Made by a program: the position numbers and the translations under genes | Shown: in pieces, positions 23,771 to 32,185 of the stretch | Layout of the letters: every line of letters starts with the position of its first letter | Numbering within the stretch: position 1 is the first letter of the stretch | Assembly (NCBI RefSeq): GCF_030486405.1 | Contig: NZ_CP129613.1 | Span: 2,852,001 to 2,916,000, forward strand | From: Mycolicibacterium sp. HK-90 | Lineage (GTDB): Bacteria; Actinomycetota; Actinomycetes; Mycobacteriales; Mycobacteriaceae | Direction: 5' to 3' | DNA: 64,000 bases | Notes under the pieces: generated by a model | Seen by the model: only the letters and a program-made list of their open reading frames with translations | Told to the model about the DNA's origin: nothing | Database searches by the model: none

Positions 23771-24958
23771 CTAGCCGAGCCGTTCGATGATCGTGGCGTT
23801 GGCCATGCCGCCACCCTCACACATGGTCTGCAAGCCGTAGCGTCCGCCGCGCTGGTCGAGGGCATTGACCAGGGTGGTCATGATGCGTGCCCCGCTGGCG
23901 CCCAGGGGATGCCCGATCGCGATGGCACCGCCGTTGACATTGGTCTTGGTGAGATCCGCACCCACATCGTGGGCCCAGGACAGCACGACAGGCGCGAACG
24001 CCTCGTTGACCTCGAAGAGGTCGATGTCGGCCAGTGTCAAACCCGCACGCGCCAGCACCTTTTCGGTGGCCGGGATGACACCGGTGAGCATGTAGAGCGG
24101 ATCCGATCCCACCACCGTGGTGGTGTGGATGCGGGCCAGTGGGCGCAGGCCAAGCTTCTTGGCCGTCTCGCCACTGGTGATCATCACCGCCGCACTGCCG
24201 TCGGACAAGGGTGACGAGTTGCCCGGGGTGATCTCCCAGTTGATCTGGGGGAAGCGGGCCGCGTACGCCTCGTTGTAGAACGCCGGTTTCAACCCGGCCA
24301 GGGTCTCGACGGAAGTGCCGGGGCGGATGATCTCGTCGGTGCTCAACCCGGCGATCGGCGCGAGTTCGGCCTCGAACAGCCCTTCCTTGGTGGCCCGGGC
24401 CGCCTTCTCGTGGCTGGCGGCGGAGAACTCGTCGAGCTGGGCCCGGGACAGATTCCACTTGGCGGCGATCAGTTCGGCACTGATCCCTTGGGGGACAAGT
24501 CCATCCGGGTAGCGGGCGGCCATGTCGAGCCCGAACGGGTCGCTTCCGGGTAGGACGGAGGTGCCCATCGGAACCCGTGACATGGACTCCACGCCCGCGG
24601 CGATCACGATGTCGTAGGCGCCGGCCAACACGCCCTGGGCGGCGAAACTGATTGCCTGCTGCGAACTTCCGCATTGGCGGTCCACGGTGGTGCCCGGTAC
24701 GGACTCGGGGAATCCGGCGCCGAGCAGTGCGTTGCGGCCGATGTTGACCGCCTGGTCGCCGACCTGTGTGACGGCGCCCGCGATGACGTCGTCGATGAGC
24801 ACGGGGTCGACGCCGGTGCGCTGCACGAGCTCGCGCAGGCTGTGTGCCAGCAGATCCGCGGGCAGCACGCCGTGCAGTGCGCCGTTGGGCTTGCCCTTGC
24901 CGACGGGGGTGCGGACCGCTCCCACGATCACGGCGTCTCGACCTGCGAATCCGGTCAT
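23771..24958 (-). CDS. Acetyl-CoA C-acyltransferase (thiolase)
   Basis: A 395-aa thiolase. The acyl-accepting Cys is in TTVDRQCGSSQQAISF (near residue 93), the catalytic His in GGAIAIGHPLGASGAR (near residue 349), and the second Cys in MCEGGGMANATIIERLG (near residue 380). NEAFAPV is the conserved loop. It cleaves or makes 3-ketoacyl-CoA in the cytosol and fits either beta-oxidation (FadA-like) or acetoacetyl-CoA metabolism. AGGAGGACC precedes the ATG. Divergent from an HxlR regulator with an operator-like palindrome between, so it is probably its target. Confidence 0.92.
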   Translation of the reverse strand: MTGFAGRDAVIVGAVRTPVGKGKPNGALHGVLPADLLAHSLRELVQRTGVDPVLIDDVIAGAVTQVGDQAVNIGRNALLGAGFPESVPGTTVDRQCGSSQQAISFAAQGVLAGAYDIVIAAGVESMSRVPMGTSVLPGSDPFGLDMAARYPDGLVPQGISAELIAAKWNLSRAQLDEFSAASHEKAARATKEGLFEAELAPIAGLSTDEIIRPGTSVETLAGLKPAFYNEAYAARFPQINWEITPGNSSPLSDGSAAVMITSGETAKKLGLRPLARIHTTTVVGSDPLYMLTGVIPATEKVLARAGLTLADIDLFEVNEAFAPVVLSWAHDVGADLTKTNVNGGAIAIGHPLGASGARIMTTLVNALDQRGGRYGLQTMCEGGGMANATIIERLG

Positions 24959-24973
24959 CTGGTCCTCCTGATG

Positions 24974-24985
24974 CTCAGCGCTGAG
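24974..24985. promoter_or_regulatory. 12-bp perfect palindrome in the thiolase leader
   Basis: CTCAGCGCTGAG is self-complementary and lies 16-27 bases upstream of the thiolase start, just beyond its ribosome-binding site. Possibly a second operator half or a leader hairpin; function unproven. Confidence 0.35.
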
Positions 24986-24997
24986 TATTCTTATATG

Positions 24998-25024
24998 TAC
25001 CCAGGTATACCACCTGGGTATAGT
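24998..25024. promoter_or_regulatory. HxlR operator palindrome and -10 box of the HxlR gene
   Basis: TACCCAGGT (24998-25006) and ACCTGGGTA (25012-25020) are perfect reverse complements around ATACC. A -10 box TATAGT (25019-25024) for the rightward HxlR gene overlaps the right arm. This suits autorepression and joint control of the divergent thiolase gene. Confidence 0.65.
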
Positions 25025-25053
25025 GAGAACAACTCAGGGATGAGGTTGATTCC

Positions 25054-25530
25054 GTGGGAATGCTGCAGGGCAAGTTGGCCGATCGCGACAGCTGGTCGGC
25101 GGTGGGACACTGCCCGATCGAGACGACGATGGGCCAGGTCGGCGCCAAATCGGCGATGCTGATCATGCGCGAGGCCTACTACGGCACCACCCGGTTCGAC
25201 GACTTCTGGCGACGGGTTGGAATCACGAAGGCAGCCGCGTCGGCACGGCTCAACGACCTGGTGCAGGCCGGGCTGCTCGAACGGCGGCCGTATCAGGAGC
25301 CGGGTCAGCGTAGCCGCGACGAATATGTGCTGACCGAATCCGGTGTGGATTTCATGCCGGTGGTGTGGTCGCTGTTCGAATGGGGACGTCGCCACATTCC
25401 ACCCGGCACCCCGCTGCGGCTCGCCCACGCCGGATGTGGTGCCCACGCCGGTGTCGAGATCCGCTGCGAGGAGGGGCACCACGTGCCCGCCGACGAACTC
25501 GTCGTGCGCGTCGAGCGCTCCACGTCGTGA
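25054..25530 (+). CDS. HxlR family transcriptional regulator
   Basis: A 158-aa winged-helix protein: CPIETTMGQVGAKSAMLIMR and the wing region RFDDFWRRVGITKAAASARL are typical HxlR motifs, with the conserved Cys (CPI) near residue 19 that in some HxlR proteins is redox-sensitive. The C-terminal extension holds CGAHAGVEIRCEEGHH, which could bind a metal. GTG start at 25054. Likely represses itself and the divergent thiolase gene through the palindrome at 24998-25020. The next gene starts on the GTGA overlap. Confidence 0.88.
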   Translation: MGMLQGKLADRDSWSAVGHCPIETTMGQVGAKSAMLIMREAYYGTTRFDDFWRRVGITKAAASARLNDLVQAGLLERRPYQEPGQRSRDEYVLTESGVDFMPVVWSLFEWGRRHIPPGTPLRLAHAGCGAHAGVEIRCEEGHHVPADELVVRVERSTS

Positions 25531-26873
25531 CCACCGGTACCCGCGCACTGGGGATCCTGGCCGCACACGGTCAATGGCGCATCGAACCGGGACTCACCGC
25601 AGCCGAACTGGACTCCCTGGAATCACGATTCGAGCTGCGGCTCAACGACGACCACCGCGAATTCCTGTCGGCGGGATTGCCTGTCGGCTCCGGCTGGCCG
25701 GACTGGCGCAACGCCGACGAGGTGACGTTGCGCATGCATATCGGCCGGCCGGTGCGGGAGTTGTTGCAGGCCGTGCGTGAAGGCCAACTCTGGCTTGAGA
25801 ATTGGGGCCGACGTCCACACAGCGACCGCGAGGCCGTCACGCGTGCCAGTCGAGCGTTGGCCGAGCAACCACGCGTGGTTCCGGTATATGGCGTCGCGTT
25901 CCTGCGGCAGGGCCCCCGTCCGGATCCGACCGTCTGGGCCGTTCAGGACCACACCGTGACGGCGGTGGGCGCCGACCTCGTCGACCTGGCCAGAATGCTG
26001 ACGGGGCAATCCGTCGATGCTCCCGCCGGTACCGCCGATGTGCCATTCGTGCCGTCGCCGGCCGAACTGGACGTGGTGGCGTTGGCGATTCCGCCGTTTT
26101 CGCCCGATCCTGATTCGGCGGCACCGGTCGCGGTGCGGCCGCCGACCGATCCGGCATCGGCGTTCGCCGCGTTCGGAGTCGAACTGAGCACCCTGACTCG
26201 CCATGACGACGTGCTGGCGCCCCACGCACCCATGTGGACCCTGTCGGTGGACCCTTCGGGCCCGGGGGTGTCGTTGTGGGAATCCGTGCGCGCCCGGTTT
26301 TCCGACACCGGACTGTGGCCCGTGCTCTTGACCGACCGTACGTGGCACCGGATCGGTCTGGACGGTATCGCCGACGACACTCCGGTGCTCACTGCCGCTC
26401 TCGATGGCGCCCGCTGGCTGGAGAACGAATTCCGGGATCGGACAGCGGATTGCGACATCGCGCGGGCGGAGATCTCGTTTCGGCCCCGCACCGGCGGGGA
26501 CTGGAAACAGTCGTTCGTCGACTTCGACCATCGCCGCGAGTACACCACACTCGCACTTGTCCCCACGCCGGCCGACTGGTACGTACCGGGTTTGCTGCAG
26601 TGGTCGGGTGCGGTCAACTCCGATGTTCTCGGCATCGGCCATGCGGCCGTACTACGCCGGTGGGCACACCGGTACCGCACCGAGGTGATCGCCCTCGGCG
26701 ACGAATTCCTGACGCTGCGGGCATCCGCCCCGCCGGCCGACGAGGCGGCGGGATTGGCTGCCGCGCTGGAGGCCTGGATGTACTGCGACGACGCGGTCAA
26801 CACCCAGGCCGGATCCCTCGACGCACTGGCCTCCATGCTGACCGACCAGCTTTGGACGTTCTGGTGGGACTGA
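25527..26873 (+). CDS. SUKH (SMI1/KNR4)-like and DUF4253 domain protein
   Basis: A 448-aa cytosolic protein. The N-terminal part (LTAAELDSLESRFELRLNDD with HREFLSAGLPVGSGWPDWRN) resembles SMI1/KNR4 SUKH domains, which occur widely as immunity proteins. The C-terminal part (TEVIALGDEFLTLRA to QLWTFWWD) matches DUF4253, a domain often found in similar stand-alone proteins. The GTG at 25527 overlaps the HxlR stop (GTGA); the frame runs further upstream, but only as antisense-like reading of HxlR. No toxin gene is seen nearby, so an immunity role is not supported by context. Confidence 0.7.
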   Translation: MTTGTRALGILAAHGQWRIEPGLTAAELDSLESRFELRLNDDHREFLSAGLPVGSGWPDWRNADEVTLRMHIGRPVRELLQAVREGQLWLENWGRRPHSDREAVTRASRALAEQPRVVPVYGVAFLRQGPRPDPTVWAVQDHTVTAVGADLVDLARMLTGQSVDAPAGTADVPFVPSPAELDVVALAIPPFSPDPDSAAPVAVRPPTDPASAFAAFGVELSTLTRHDDVLAPHAPMWTLSVDPSGPGVSLWESVRARFSDTGLWPVLLTDRTWHRIGLDGIADDTPVLTAALDGARWLENEFRDRTADCDIARAEISFRPRTGGDWKQSFVDFDHRREYTTLALVPTPADWYVPGLLQWSGAVNSDVLGIGHAAVLRRWAHRYRTEVIALGDEFLTLRASAPPADEAAGLAAALEAWMYCDDAVNTQAGSLDALASMLTDQLWTFWWD

Positions 26874-26880
26874 AGCCCGC

Positions 26881-26893
26881 TACCGTTGGCCCG
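26881..26893 (+). promoter_or_regulatory. -10 box with leaderless GTG start for the DUF389 gene
   Basis: TACCGT (26881-26886) is followed after 6 bases by the GTG start at 26893, with no ribosome-binding site. Leaderless initiation is likely. Confidence 0.5.
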
Positions 26894-27801
26894 TGCTGCA
26901 CTTACGCGTCCTAGCGCCGGCCGACCTGCGCGACCCGATTCTCAACGTTCTGCACGACGAACCCGGGGTCGCCCACGTCGTGCTGCTGGCCGGCGCCGCG
27001 GTGGATCCCGAAGGGGATCAGATCACCGCCGACGTCGCCCGGGAAGCCGTCAACAACGTCGTGGAGCGGCTGAAATCCCTTGATGTGCACCACTTCGGCG
27101 CAATCACCCTGGAGCCGCTCGACACGGTGCTGTCGAGCGCGGCGCACCACGCCGAGGACGCCGCGGAGGGCGACGCGGCCGACGCGGTGATCTGGGACGA
27201 GCTGATCTCGCGGACGCGCGAAGAGTCCAGCCTGAATGTGACGTTTCTGATGTTCCTATGCATCGCCTGCCTCCTGGCCGCCGTCGGCGTGGTCACCGAT
27301 TCGGCCATCACGGTGGTCGGGGCGATGGTCGTGGGCCCCGAGTTCGGGCCGTTGGCGGCGCTCGCCGTCGCGCTGGTGCAGCGCCGGATGTCACTGGCCA
27401 GGCGTGCCGGTGCAGCGCTGGTGATCGGGTTTCCGGTGGCGATGATCGTCACCGCGCTGGCCACTTTGGGCTTCGAGGCCCTGGGCTGGGTGCAGCTGGC
27501 CACGATCAATGAGCTCACCGCCGTCGACTTCATCTTCCAGGTGGGCCCGTTCTCGCTCGTCGTCGCGCTGCTCGCCGGTGCGGCCGGCATGCTGTCGCTC
27601 GTCTCGTCGAAATCAGCGGCCCTGGTGGGCGTGTTCATCTCGGTGACGACGGTGCCTGCCGCGGGCTTTGCGGTGGTGGCCGCGACCGTGGGGGATTGGG
27701 GCGTCGCCGCCAGCTCCGTCCTGCAACTGGTGGTGAACCTGGTGGGCATCACCGTGGCCGGGGTCCTGGTGCTCACGCTGTACCGCCGTACCCGAGCCTG
27801 A
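26893..27801 (+). CDS. DUF389 (TIGR00341) membrane protein
   Basis: A 302-aa protein: a cytosolic N-terminal domain of about 110 residues (LHLRVLAPADLRDPILNVLH), then five to six membrane segments beginning with FLMFLCIACLLAAVGVVTDS. The signature VVGAMVVGPEFGPLAALAVA is the DUF389 hallmark. Family function is unknown; a transport or channel role is usually assumed. Start is the GTG at 26893, 19 bases after the DUF4253 stop, with its own -10 box. Confidence 0.85.
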   Translation: MLHLRVLAPADLRDPILNVLHDEPGVAHVVLLAGAAVDPEGDQITADVAREAVNNVVERLKSLDVHHFGAITLEPLDTVLSSAAHHAEDAAEGDAADAVIWDELISRTREESSLNVTFLMFLCIACLLAAVGVVTDSAITVVGAMVVGPEFGPLAALAVALVQRRMSLARRAGAALVIGFPVAMIVTALATLGFEALGWVQLATINELTAVDFIFQVGPFSLVVALLAGAAGMLSLVSSKSAALVGVFISVTTVPAAGFAVVAATVGDWGVAASSVLQLVVNLVGITVAGVLVLTLYRRTRA

Positions 27802-27811
27802 GGTAGGAAAA

Positions 27812-28627
27812 ATGAAGCCTGAAGGAATTCCGTCGCCGCCAGAAGTTCGCGGTATCGATCAGGGGATTCAAGACCTCGAAGAATCGCACGGCGAACTGTT
27901 GCTGCGTTGGCGGTGGGCGATCGCCGGCATCTGCTCGGCCGTGGTTGTCGCGGGATGTTGTATCAGTTTGGCTGTCGTCTTCGCCGGCGAATTCGCGCCG
28001 CCGCTCATTTTTTTCGCCTGCGTCGGCGTAGCTGTGGCTGTCTCGGTGTGTCTGGGCTATGCCCTGGAAAACCGAATGGAGCGAATCGGTATCAGGCGGG
28101 AGTTGCATCGCCAAAAGCTCACTCGTAGTGAGATTCTTGCCGGACGAGTCAAGAGGTCGGTCGGCCCCTATGCGCGATACAAGGAGCACCTTCCGTCCTT
28201 GGCCGAGCACTACAAGATACGGGCGCAGCGGTATCGCCGGATGTTCGTCGGGCTGCAGCTGATCGTCATCGTCGGATCGCTGTCAGCCTCGGCCGTCGCC
28301 GCACTGTCCGTCAGCGCCGATACCAAATACGTCTCGGTTGTCGTCTCTCTCATGGTTGCTGTTGCGGCGAGTTGCTCCTTGACGTTCCGGTTGCGGGAAC
28401 GTGGGGACAGCCTGCAGCGGACGGCCAACGACATCGAGCGCGAGTACCGTGCCGCCGAACTTCAGATCGGGGATTACGACACCGACAGCGACGAGAAGCA
28501 CCGACTACGGCAGCTCGTTGAGCGGATCGAGGCACTACGTGCCGAGCAGGCCACCATCGAACGCAGTCTCGAAGCGCCCCCCGATATCCAGCAGTCGCCG
28601 ACTTCAGGCTTGGGGATCTCCGGTTAG
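27812..28627 (+). CDS. DUF4231/SLATT-like membrane protein
   Basis: A 271-aa protein with two hydrophobic hairpins: WAIAGICSAVVVAGCCISLA and APPLIFFACVGVAVAVSVC near the N terminus, then FVGLQLIVIVGSLSASAVAA and VSVVVSLMVAVAASCSLTF in the middle. The second hairpin plus the following helix, RERGDSLQRTANDIEREYRA, resembles DUF4231/SLATT domains, predicted two-TM pore-forming effectors linked to nucleotide-sensing conflict systems. The C terminus is a coiled coil (KHRLRQLVERIEALRAEQ). GAGGTAGGA lies just upstream of the ATG. No sensor such as SMODS or SLOG is seen next to it, so a defence role is only a possibility. Confidence 0.6.
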   Translation: MKPEGIPSPPEVRGIDQGIQDLEESHGELLLRWRWAIAGICSAVVVAGCCISLAVVFAGEFAPPLIFFACVGVAVAVSVCLGYALENRMERIGIRRELHRQKLTRSEILAGRVKRSVGPYARYKEHLPSLAEHYKIRAQRYRRMFVGLQLIVIVGSLSASAVAALSVSADTKYVSVVVSLMVAVAASCSLTFRLRERGDSLQRTANDIEREYRAAELQIGDYDTDSDEKHRLRQLVERIEALRAEQATIERSLEAPPDIQQSPTSGLGISG

Positions 28628-28635
28628 GCACTCCG

Positions 28636-29379
28636 TCAGAGGTCGCTGATCCCCAGAGCGAGGAAGAACACACCCACCGCTCCGGCGATCACCGCCACCA
28701 CCAGCCGGTGGTGGGTGCCCATCCACTCGTAGACCCGCTCGACCCCGGACCGGGTGGCTTCGGGGGCGACCCAGAAGCTGATGATCGGTATCAGCGCGGC
28801 GAGGAAACCGATCACGTTGAACACCACCAGCGCGACCATCTGCGTGGCCACCGCTGCGCCCGAGGTGAGCGCGGCGGCCATCGCCGCCAGGTAGTACGGC
28901 GTGGGAAAGCCATTGATGAGGCCCAGCAGGGCGGCCGCCCACGCCGACCCGCCACGCAGCGCGGTCGTCAGCCCGGCCGGCAATTTCGAAAGGCCCGGCA
29001 ACGAGTCCGCCGCGGGTTCACCGTCGCGATGCTCACCCACCGCGGCCGGCACCTTCCGGCGGGACCGAATCCGATTGACCAGACGTTCCAGCACTCCCGT
29101 GATGGACAGGGCGGCGATGGCCAGGGCCACGACTCCGATGCCGATCTCCAGGGCCGGCGGAATCGTGCGCCCGCTGTCGCCGCTGGTGTGCTTGAACACG
29201 AACACGACCGCCGCACCCACCGCGACGTTGGCGGTGAACGCGACGAGGAAGAACGGAAGCAGCAACCGGACCGGCCGAGCCCGCGACAGCATGAAGGCGA
29301 CGACGCCGATCCGTAGGGGGTCGGTCGCCGCCACGGCAGCCATCACCAGCACCGTGCTCCACATCGCGGGCAGCCACAT
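28636..29379 (-). CDS. GAP/Sap family (sulfolipid-1-addressing-like) membrane protein
   Basis: A 247-aa protein with about six membrane segments: VLVMAAVAATDPLRIGVVAF at the start, then LLPFFLVAFTANVAVGAAVV, EIGIGVVALAIAALSITG and a C-terminal VVAVIAGAVGVFFLALG. A soluble loop of about 45 residues follows the third segment. The 'ATDPLRIG' motif and layout match the mycobacterial GAP family that includes Sap, which helps export sulfolipid-1 precursors, and glycopeptidolipid-addressing proteins. No polyketide or glycolipid genes are nearby, so its lipid is unknown. Ends 8 bases from the convergent SLATT-like gene. Confidence 0.8.
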   Translation of the reverse strand: MWLPAMWSTVLVMAAVAATDPLRIGVVAFMLSRARPVRLLLPFFLVAFTANVAVGAAVVFVFKHTSGDSGRTIPPALEIGIGVVALAIAALSITGVLERLVNRIRSRRKVPAAVGEHRDGEPAADSLPGLSKLPAGLTTALRGGSAWAAALLGLINGFPTPYYLAAMAAALTSGAAVATQMVALVVFNVIGFLAALIPIISFWVAPEATRSGVERVYEWMGTHHRLVVAVIAGAVGVFFLALGISDL

Positions 29380-29500
29380 CCCTTCGGTCAGTTGCTACCC
29401 GCTGATTCAACCAGCGCCGGCCGAATCCGGCCGAATCACCGCGTGACCGCCGGTGCGCCCCGGATACCGGAACTCCGCCGGGTGCGTACCGTTCTTCCTG

Positions 29501-32185
29501 ATGGTTCTTCGTGCGAACGGCTCACCGGAGTCCACCCGAACCGCCGGTGTCGCCACGGACACCGGCCCCGACATCGACGGCGTGGTGGCCGGATACCGTC
29601 GTTCCCGGGCCCAACGCGCGCTGTTCGACGTCCGCGACGACGGCGCCGGTGCCGGCTACGACGAGCTCGTCGACGCCGCGGGAAATGTCCGTCCGTCCTG
29701 GCGGGAGCTGGCAGAGGGGATCGGTGAGCGCGGCCGGGACGGTCTGGACCGGCTCCGCACCGTGGTGCGTGGCCTCGTCGACAACGACGGCATCACCTAC
29801 ATCCAGGTGGACCGGCACGGGCAGGTGGTCACCGACGGCGACGGCACCGCAGTCCCGGGCCCGTGGCACCTCGATGCGCTGCCCTTGGTGGTCTCGGCAG
29901 AGGACTGGGATTCCCTCGAAGCGGGTCTGGTGCAGCGGTCCCGTCTGCTCGATGCGGTGCTCACCGATCTGTACGGCGCCCGTCGCTCCATCACCAGCGG
30001 CGTGTTGCCGGCCCCGCTGCTGTTCGGTCATCCCGGCTACCTGCGGGCCGCGCGCGGCATCGTGGTGCCCGGGCGCCATCAGCTGTTCCTGCACGGCTGC
30101 GATGTCAGCCGCGGGGAGGACGGCGCCTTCGCGGTGAACGCGGACTGGACGCAGGCGCCCTCGGGGGCCGGCTACGCGCTCGCCGACCGGCGCGTCATCG
30201 CCCATGCCGCGCCCGACCTGTACGAGAGGATCGGCCCCCGGCCGGCCTCGCCCTGGGCGCAGGCACTGCGCCTGGCGTTGCTGGATGCGGCTCCCGAGGC
30301 CGCGGAGGAGCCGGTGGTGGTGGTGCTCAGCCCCGGTATCCACTCGGAGACGTCATTCGACCAGGCCTATCTCGCCGGCGTGCTCGGTTTCCCGCTGGTG
30401 GAGAGCGGCGATCTGGTGGTCCGCGACGGCAGGCTGTGGATGCGGTCGTTGGGCACCCTCAAGCGCGTCGACGTGGTGTTGCGCCGGGTCGACGCCGAGT
30501 ACGCGGACCCGTTGGACCTACGTCCTGATTCCCGGCTCGGTGTGGTGGGCCTGGTCGAGGTGTTGCGCCGCGGCGCGGTGACCGTGGTCAACACGCTGGG
30601 CAGCGGGGTACTGGAAAGCCCGGGCCTGGCGCGGTTCTTGCCGCAGTTGGCCGAGTTGCTGCTGGACGAGAAGCCACAACTGTCCACCGCCCCGATGTAC
30701 TGGGGCGGCATCGACATCGAGCGTTCCCATCTGCTCACCAAGCTCTCGTCGTTGTTGATCCGGCCCGTGAACGGCGGTGAGCCGATCGTCGGGCCGATGC
30801 TGTCGGCGGCCGCCCGCGACGACCTGGCCGCCCGTATCGAGGCCGAGCCCGGCCGGTGGGTCGGGCAGGAACTGCCTCAATTTTCCACCGCGCCAACCAA
30901 TTACCGGTCCAAGGGGTTGTCGGCGGCGCATGTCGGCATGCGGCTCTTCACCGTGGCTCAGCGCGGGGGATACGCGCCGATGGTCGGTGGGCTGGGATAT
31001 GTGGTCGCCCCCGGTAATTCTGCCTACCGTATGAACACTCTTGCCGCCAAGGACGTTTGGGTTCGCACCCCGCAGCGGATGATGGCCGAGCGGGCCCCGG
31101 TGATACCGGTCGAACTGCCGGGCGCGACGCCCAGCCCGACCCGCGCGGTCAGCTCACCCCGCGTGCTGTCGGACCTGTTCTGGATGGGGCGCTACGCCGA
31201 ACGTGCCGAGAGCATGGCCCGGCTGCTCACCGTCACCCGGGAGCGCTACCACGAATACCGCTACCGCCAGAATCTTGTGGAAAGCCAGTGTGTCCCAGAG
31301 TTGTTGGCTGCAGTCGGGTCAATCACCGGAACCGATACCGGCGCTGTCGACGACGGCGCCGAGATGATCGCAGGCGCACCGGCCACACTGTGGTCGGCCA
31401 CGGCCGACCGGAACCGGCCCGGCTCACTCGCGCAGTCGGTGGAACGTCTGGGACTGGCGGCCCGGGCGGTGCGCGACCAGATGTCCAACGACACCTGGAT
31501 GGTGTTGGCCGGCGTCGAACGCTCGGTGCTCAGACCGTCGCCCGACCGGCCCCAGTCGTCAACCGCCGCAGAGGCATACCTGGCCACCGCACACAACCAG
31601 ACCCTGGCCGGGATGTTGGCGTTGTCCGGCGTGGCCGCGGAGTCGATGGTGCAGGACATCGGCTGGACCATGATGGATCTCGGCAAACGCATCGAGCGGG
31701 GGCTGGCGTTGACCGGACTGCTGCGCGCCACCTTGACGACGCTGCACAGCCCCGAAGCCGAACGCGCGATGATCGAGTCCACCCTGGTGGTCTGTGAATC
31801 CTCGGTGATCTACCGGCGGCGCAACCCCGGGCAGACCAGCATCGCGGCGGTCGCCGAACTCGTCCTGTTCGACGCGGAGAACCCGAGATCGCTGGTCTAC
31901 CAATTGGAGCGCGCCCGATCCGGCCTCAAGACACTGCCCGGATCGTCGGGTTCGTCGCGGTCGGAGCGTCTGGTCGACGAGCTGGCCACGCGGTTGCGTC
32001 GGTTCGATCCGGCCGACCTGGAGGAGGTCACCGAGGACGGAACGCGGGACGAACTGGCCGGGCTGCTCGACGATACGCACGCCGGCCTGCGAGATCTGTC
32101 GGATGTGATCACCGCAGCGCACCTGGCACTGCCCGGCGGTATGCAACCGCTGTGGGGGCCCGACGAGCGGCGGCTGCTGCCATGA
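29501..32185 (+). CDS. Circularly permuted ATP-grasp plus alpha-E (DUF403) fusion protein (Rv2567-like)
   Basis: An 894-aa fusion. The N-terminal two thirds are a circularly permuted type 2 ATP-grasp (GVLPAPLLFGHPGYLRAARG, VVVVLSPGIHSETSFDQAYL, LDEKPQLSTAPMYWGG). The C-terminal third is an alpha-E domain (RVLSDLFWMGRYAERAESMA is its usual opening). In many bacteria these are two genes. With the following transglutaminase and zinc peptidase genes it forms a conserved module predicted to form and process peptide-like bonds; the product is unknown. Start ATG 29501, 8 bases after a TACCGT -10 box; an in-frame start at 29453 lies upstream of that promoter. Confidence 0.88.
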   Translation: MVLRANGSPESTRTAGVATDTGPDIDGVVAGYRRSRAQRALFDVRDDGAGAGYDELVDAAGNVRPSWRELAEGIGERGRDGLDRLRTVVRGLVDNDGITYIQVDRHGQVVTDGDGTAVPGPWHLDALPLVVSAEDWDSLEAGLVQRSRLLDAVLTDLYGARRSITSGVLPAPLLFGHPGYLRAARGIVVPGRHQLFLHGCDVSRGEDGAFAVNADWTQAPSGAGYALADRRVIAHAAPDLYERIGPRPASPWAQALRLALLDAAPEAAEEPVVVVLSPGIHSETSFDQAYLAGVLGFPLVESGDLVVRDGRLWMRSLGTLKRVDVVLRRVDAEYADPLDLRPDSRLGVVGLVEVLRRGAVTVVNTLGSGVLESPGLARFLPQLAELLLDEKPQLSTAPMYWGGIDIERSHLLTKLSSLLIRPVNGGEPIVGPMLSAAARDDLAARIEAEPGRWVGQELPQFSTAPTNYRSKGLSAAHVGMRLFTVAQRGGYAPMVGGLGYVVAPGNSAYRMNTLAAKDVWVRTPQRMMAERAPVIPVELPGATPSPTRAVSSPRVLSDLFWMGRYAERAESMARLLTVTRERYHEYRYRQNLVESQCVPELLAAVGSITGTDTGAVDDGAEMIAGAPATLWSATADRNRPGSLAQSVERLGLAARAVRDQMSNDTWMVLAGVERSVLRPSPDRPQSSTAAEAYLATAHNQTLAGMLALSGVAAESMVQDIGWTMMDLGKRIERGLALTGLLRATLTTLHSPEAERAMIESTLVVCESSVIYRRRNPGQTSIAAVAELVLFDAENPRSLVYQLERARSGLKTLPGSSGSSRSERLVDELATRLRRFDPADLEEVTEDGTRDELAGLLDDTHAGLRDLSDVITAAHLALPGGMQPLWGPDERRLLP

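Noticed and set aside
25527..28627. SUKH / DUF389 / SLATT-like genes as one defence island
   Set aside because: DUF389 has its own promoter, no nucleotide-sensing or nuclease gene is present, and the links are too weak to call a system.
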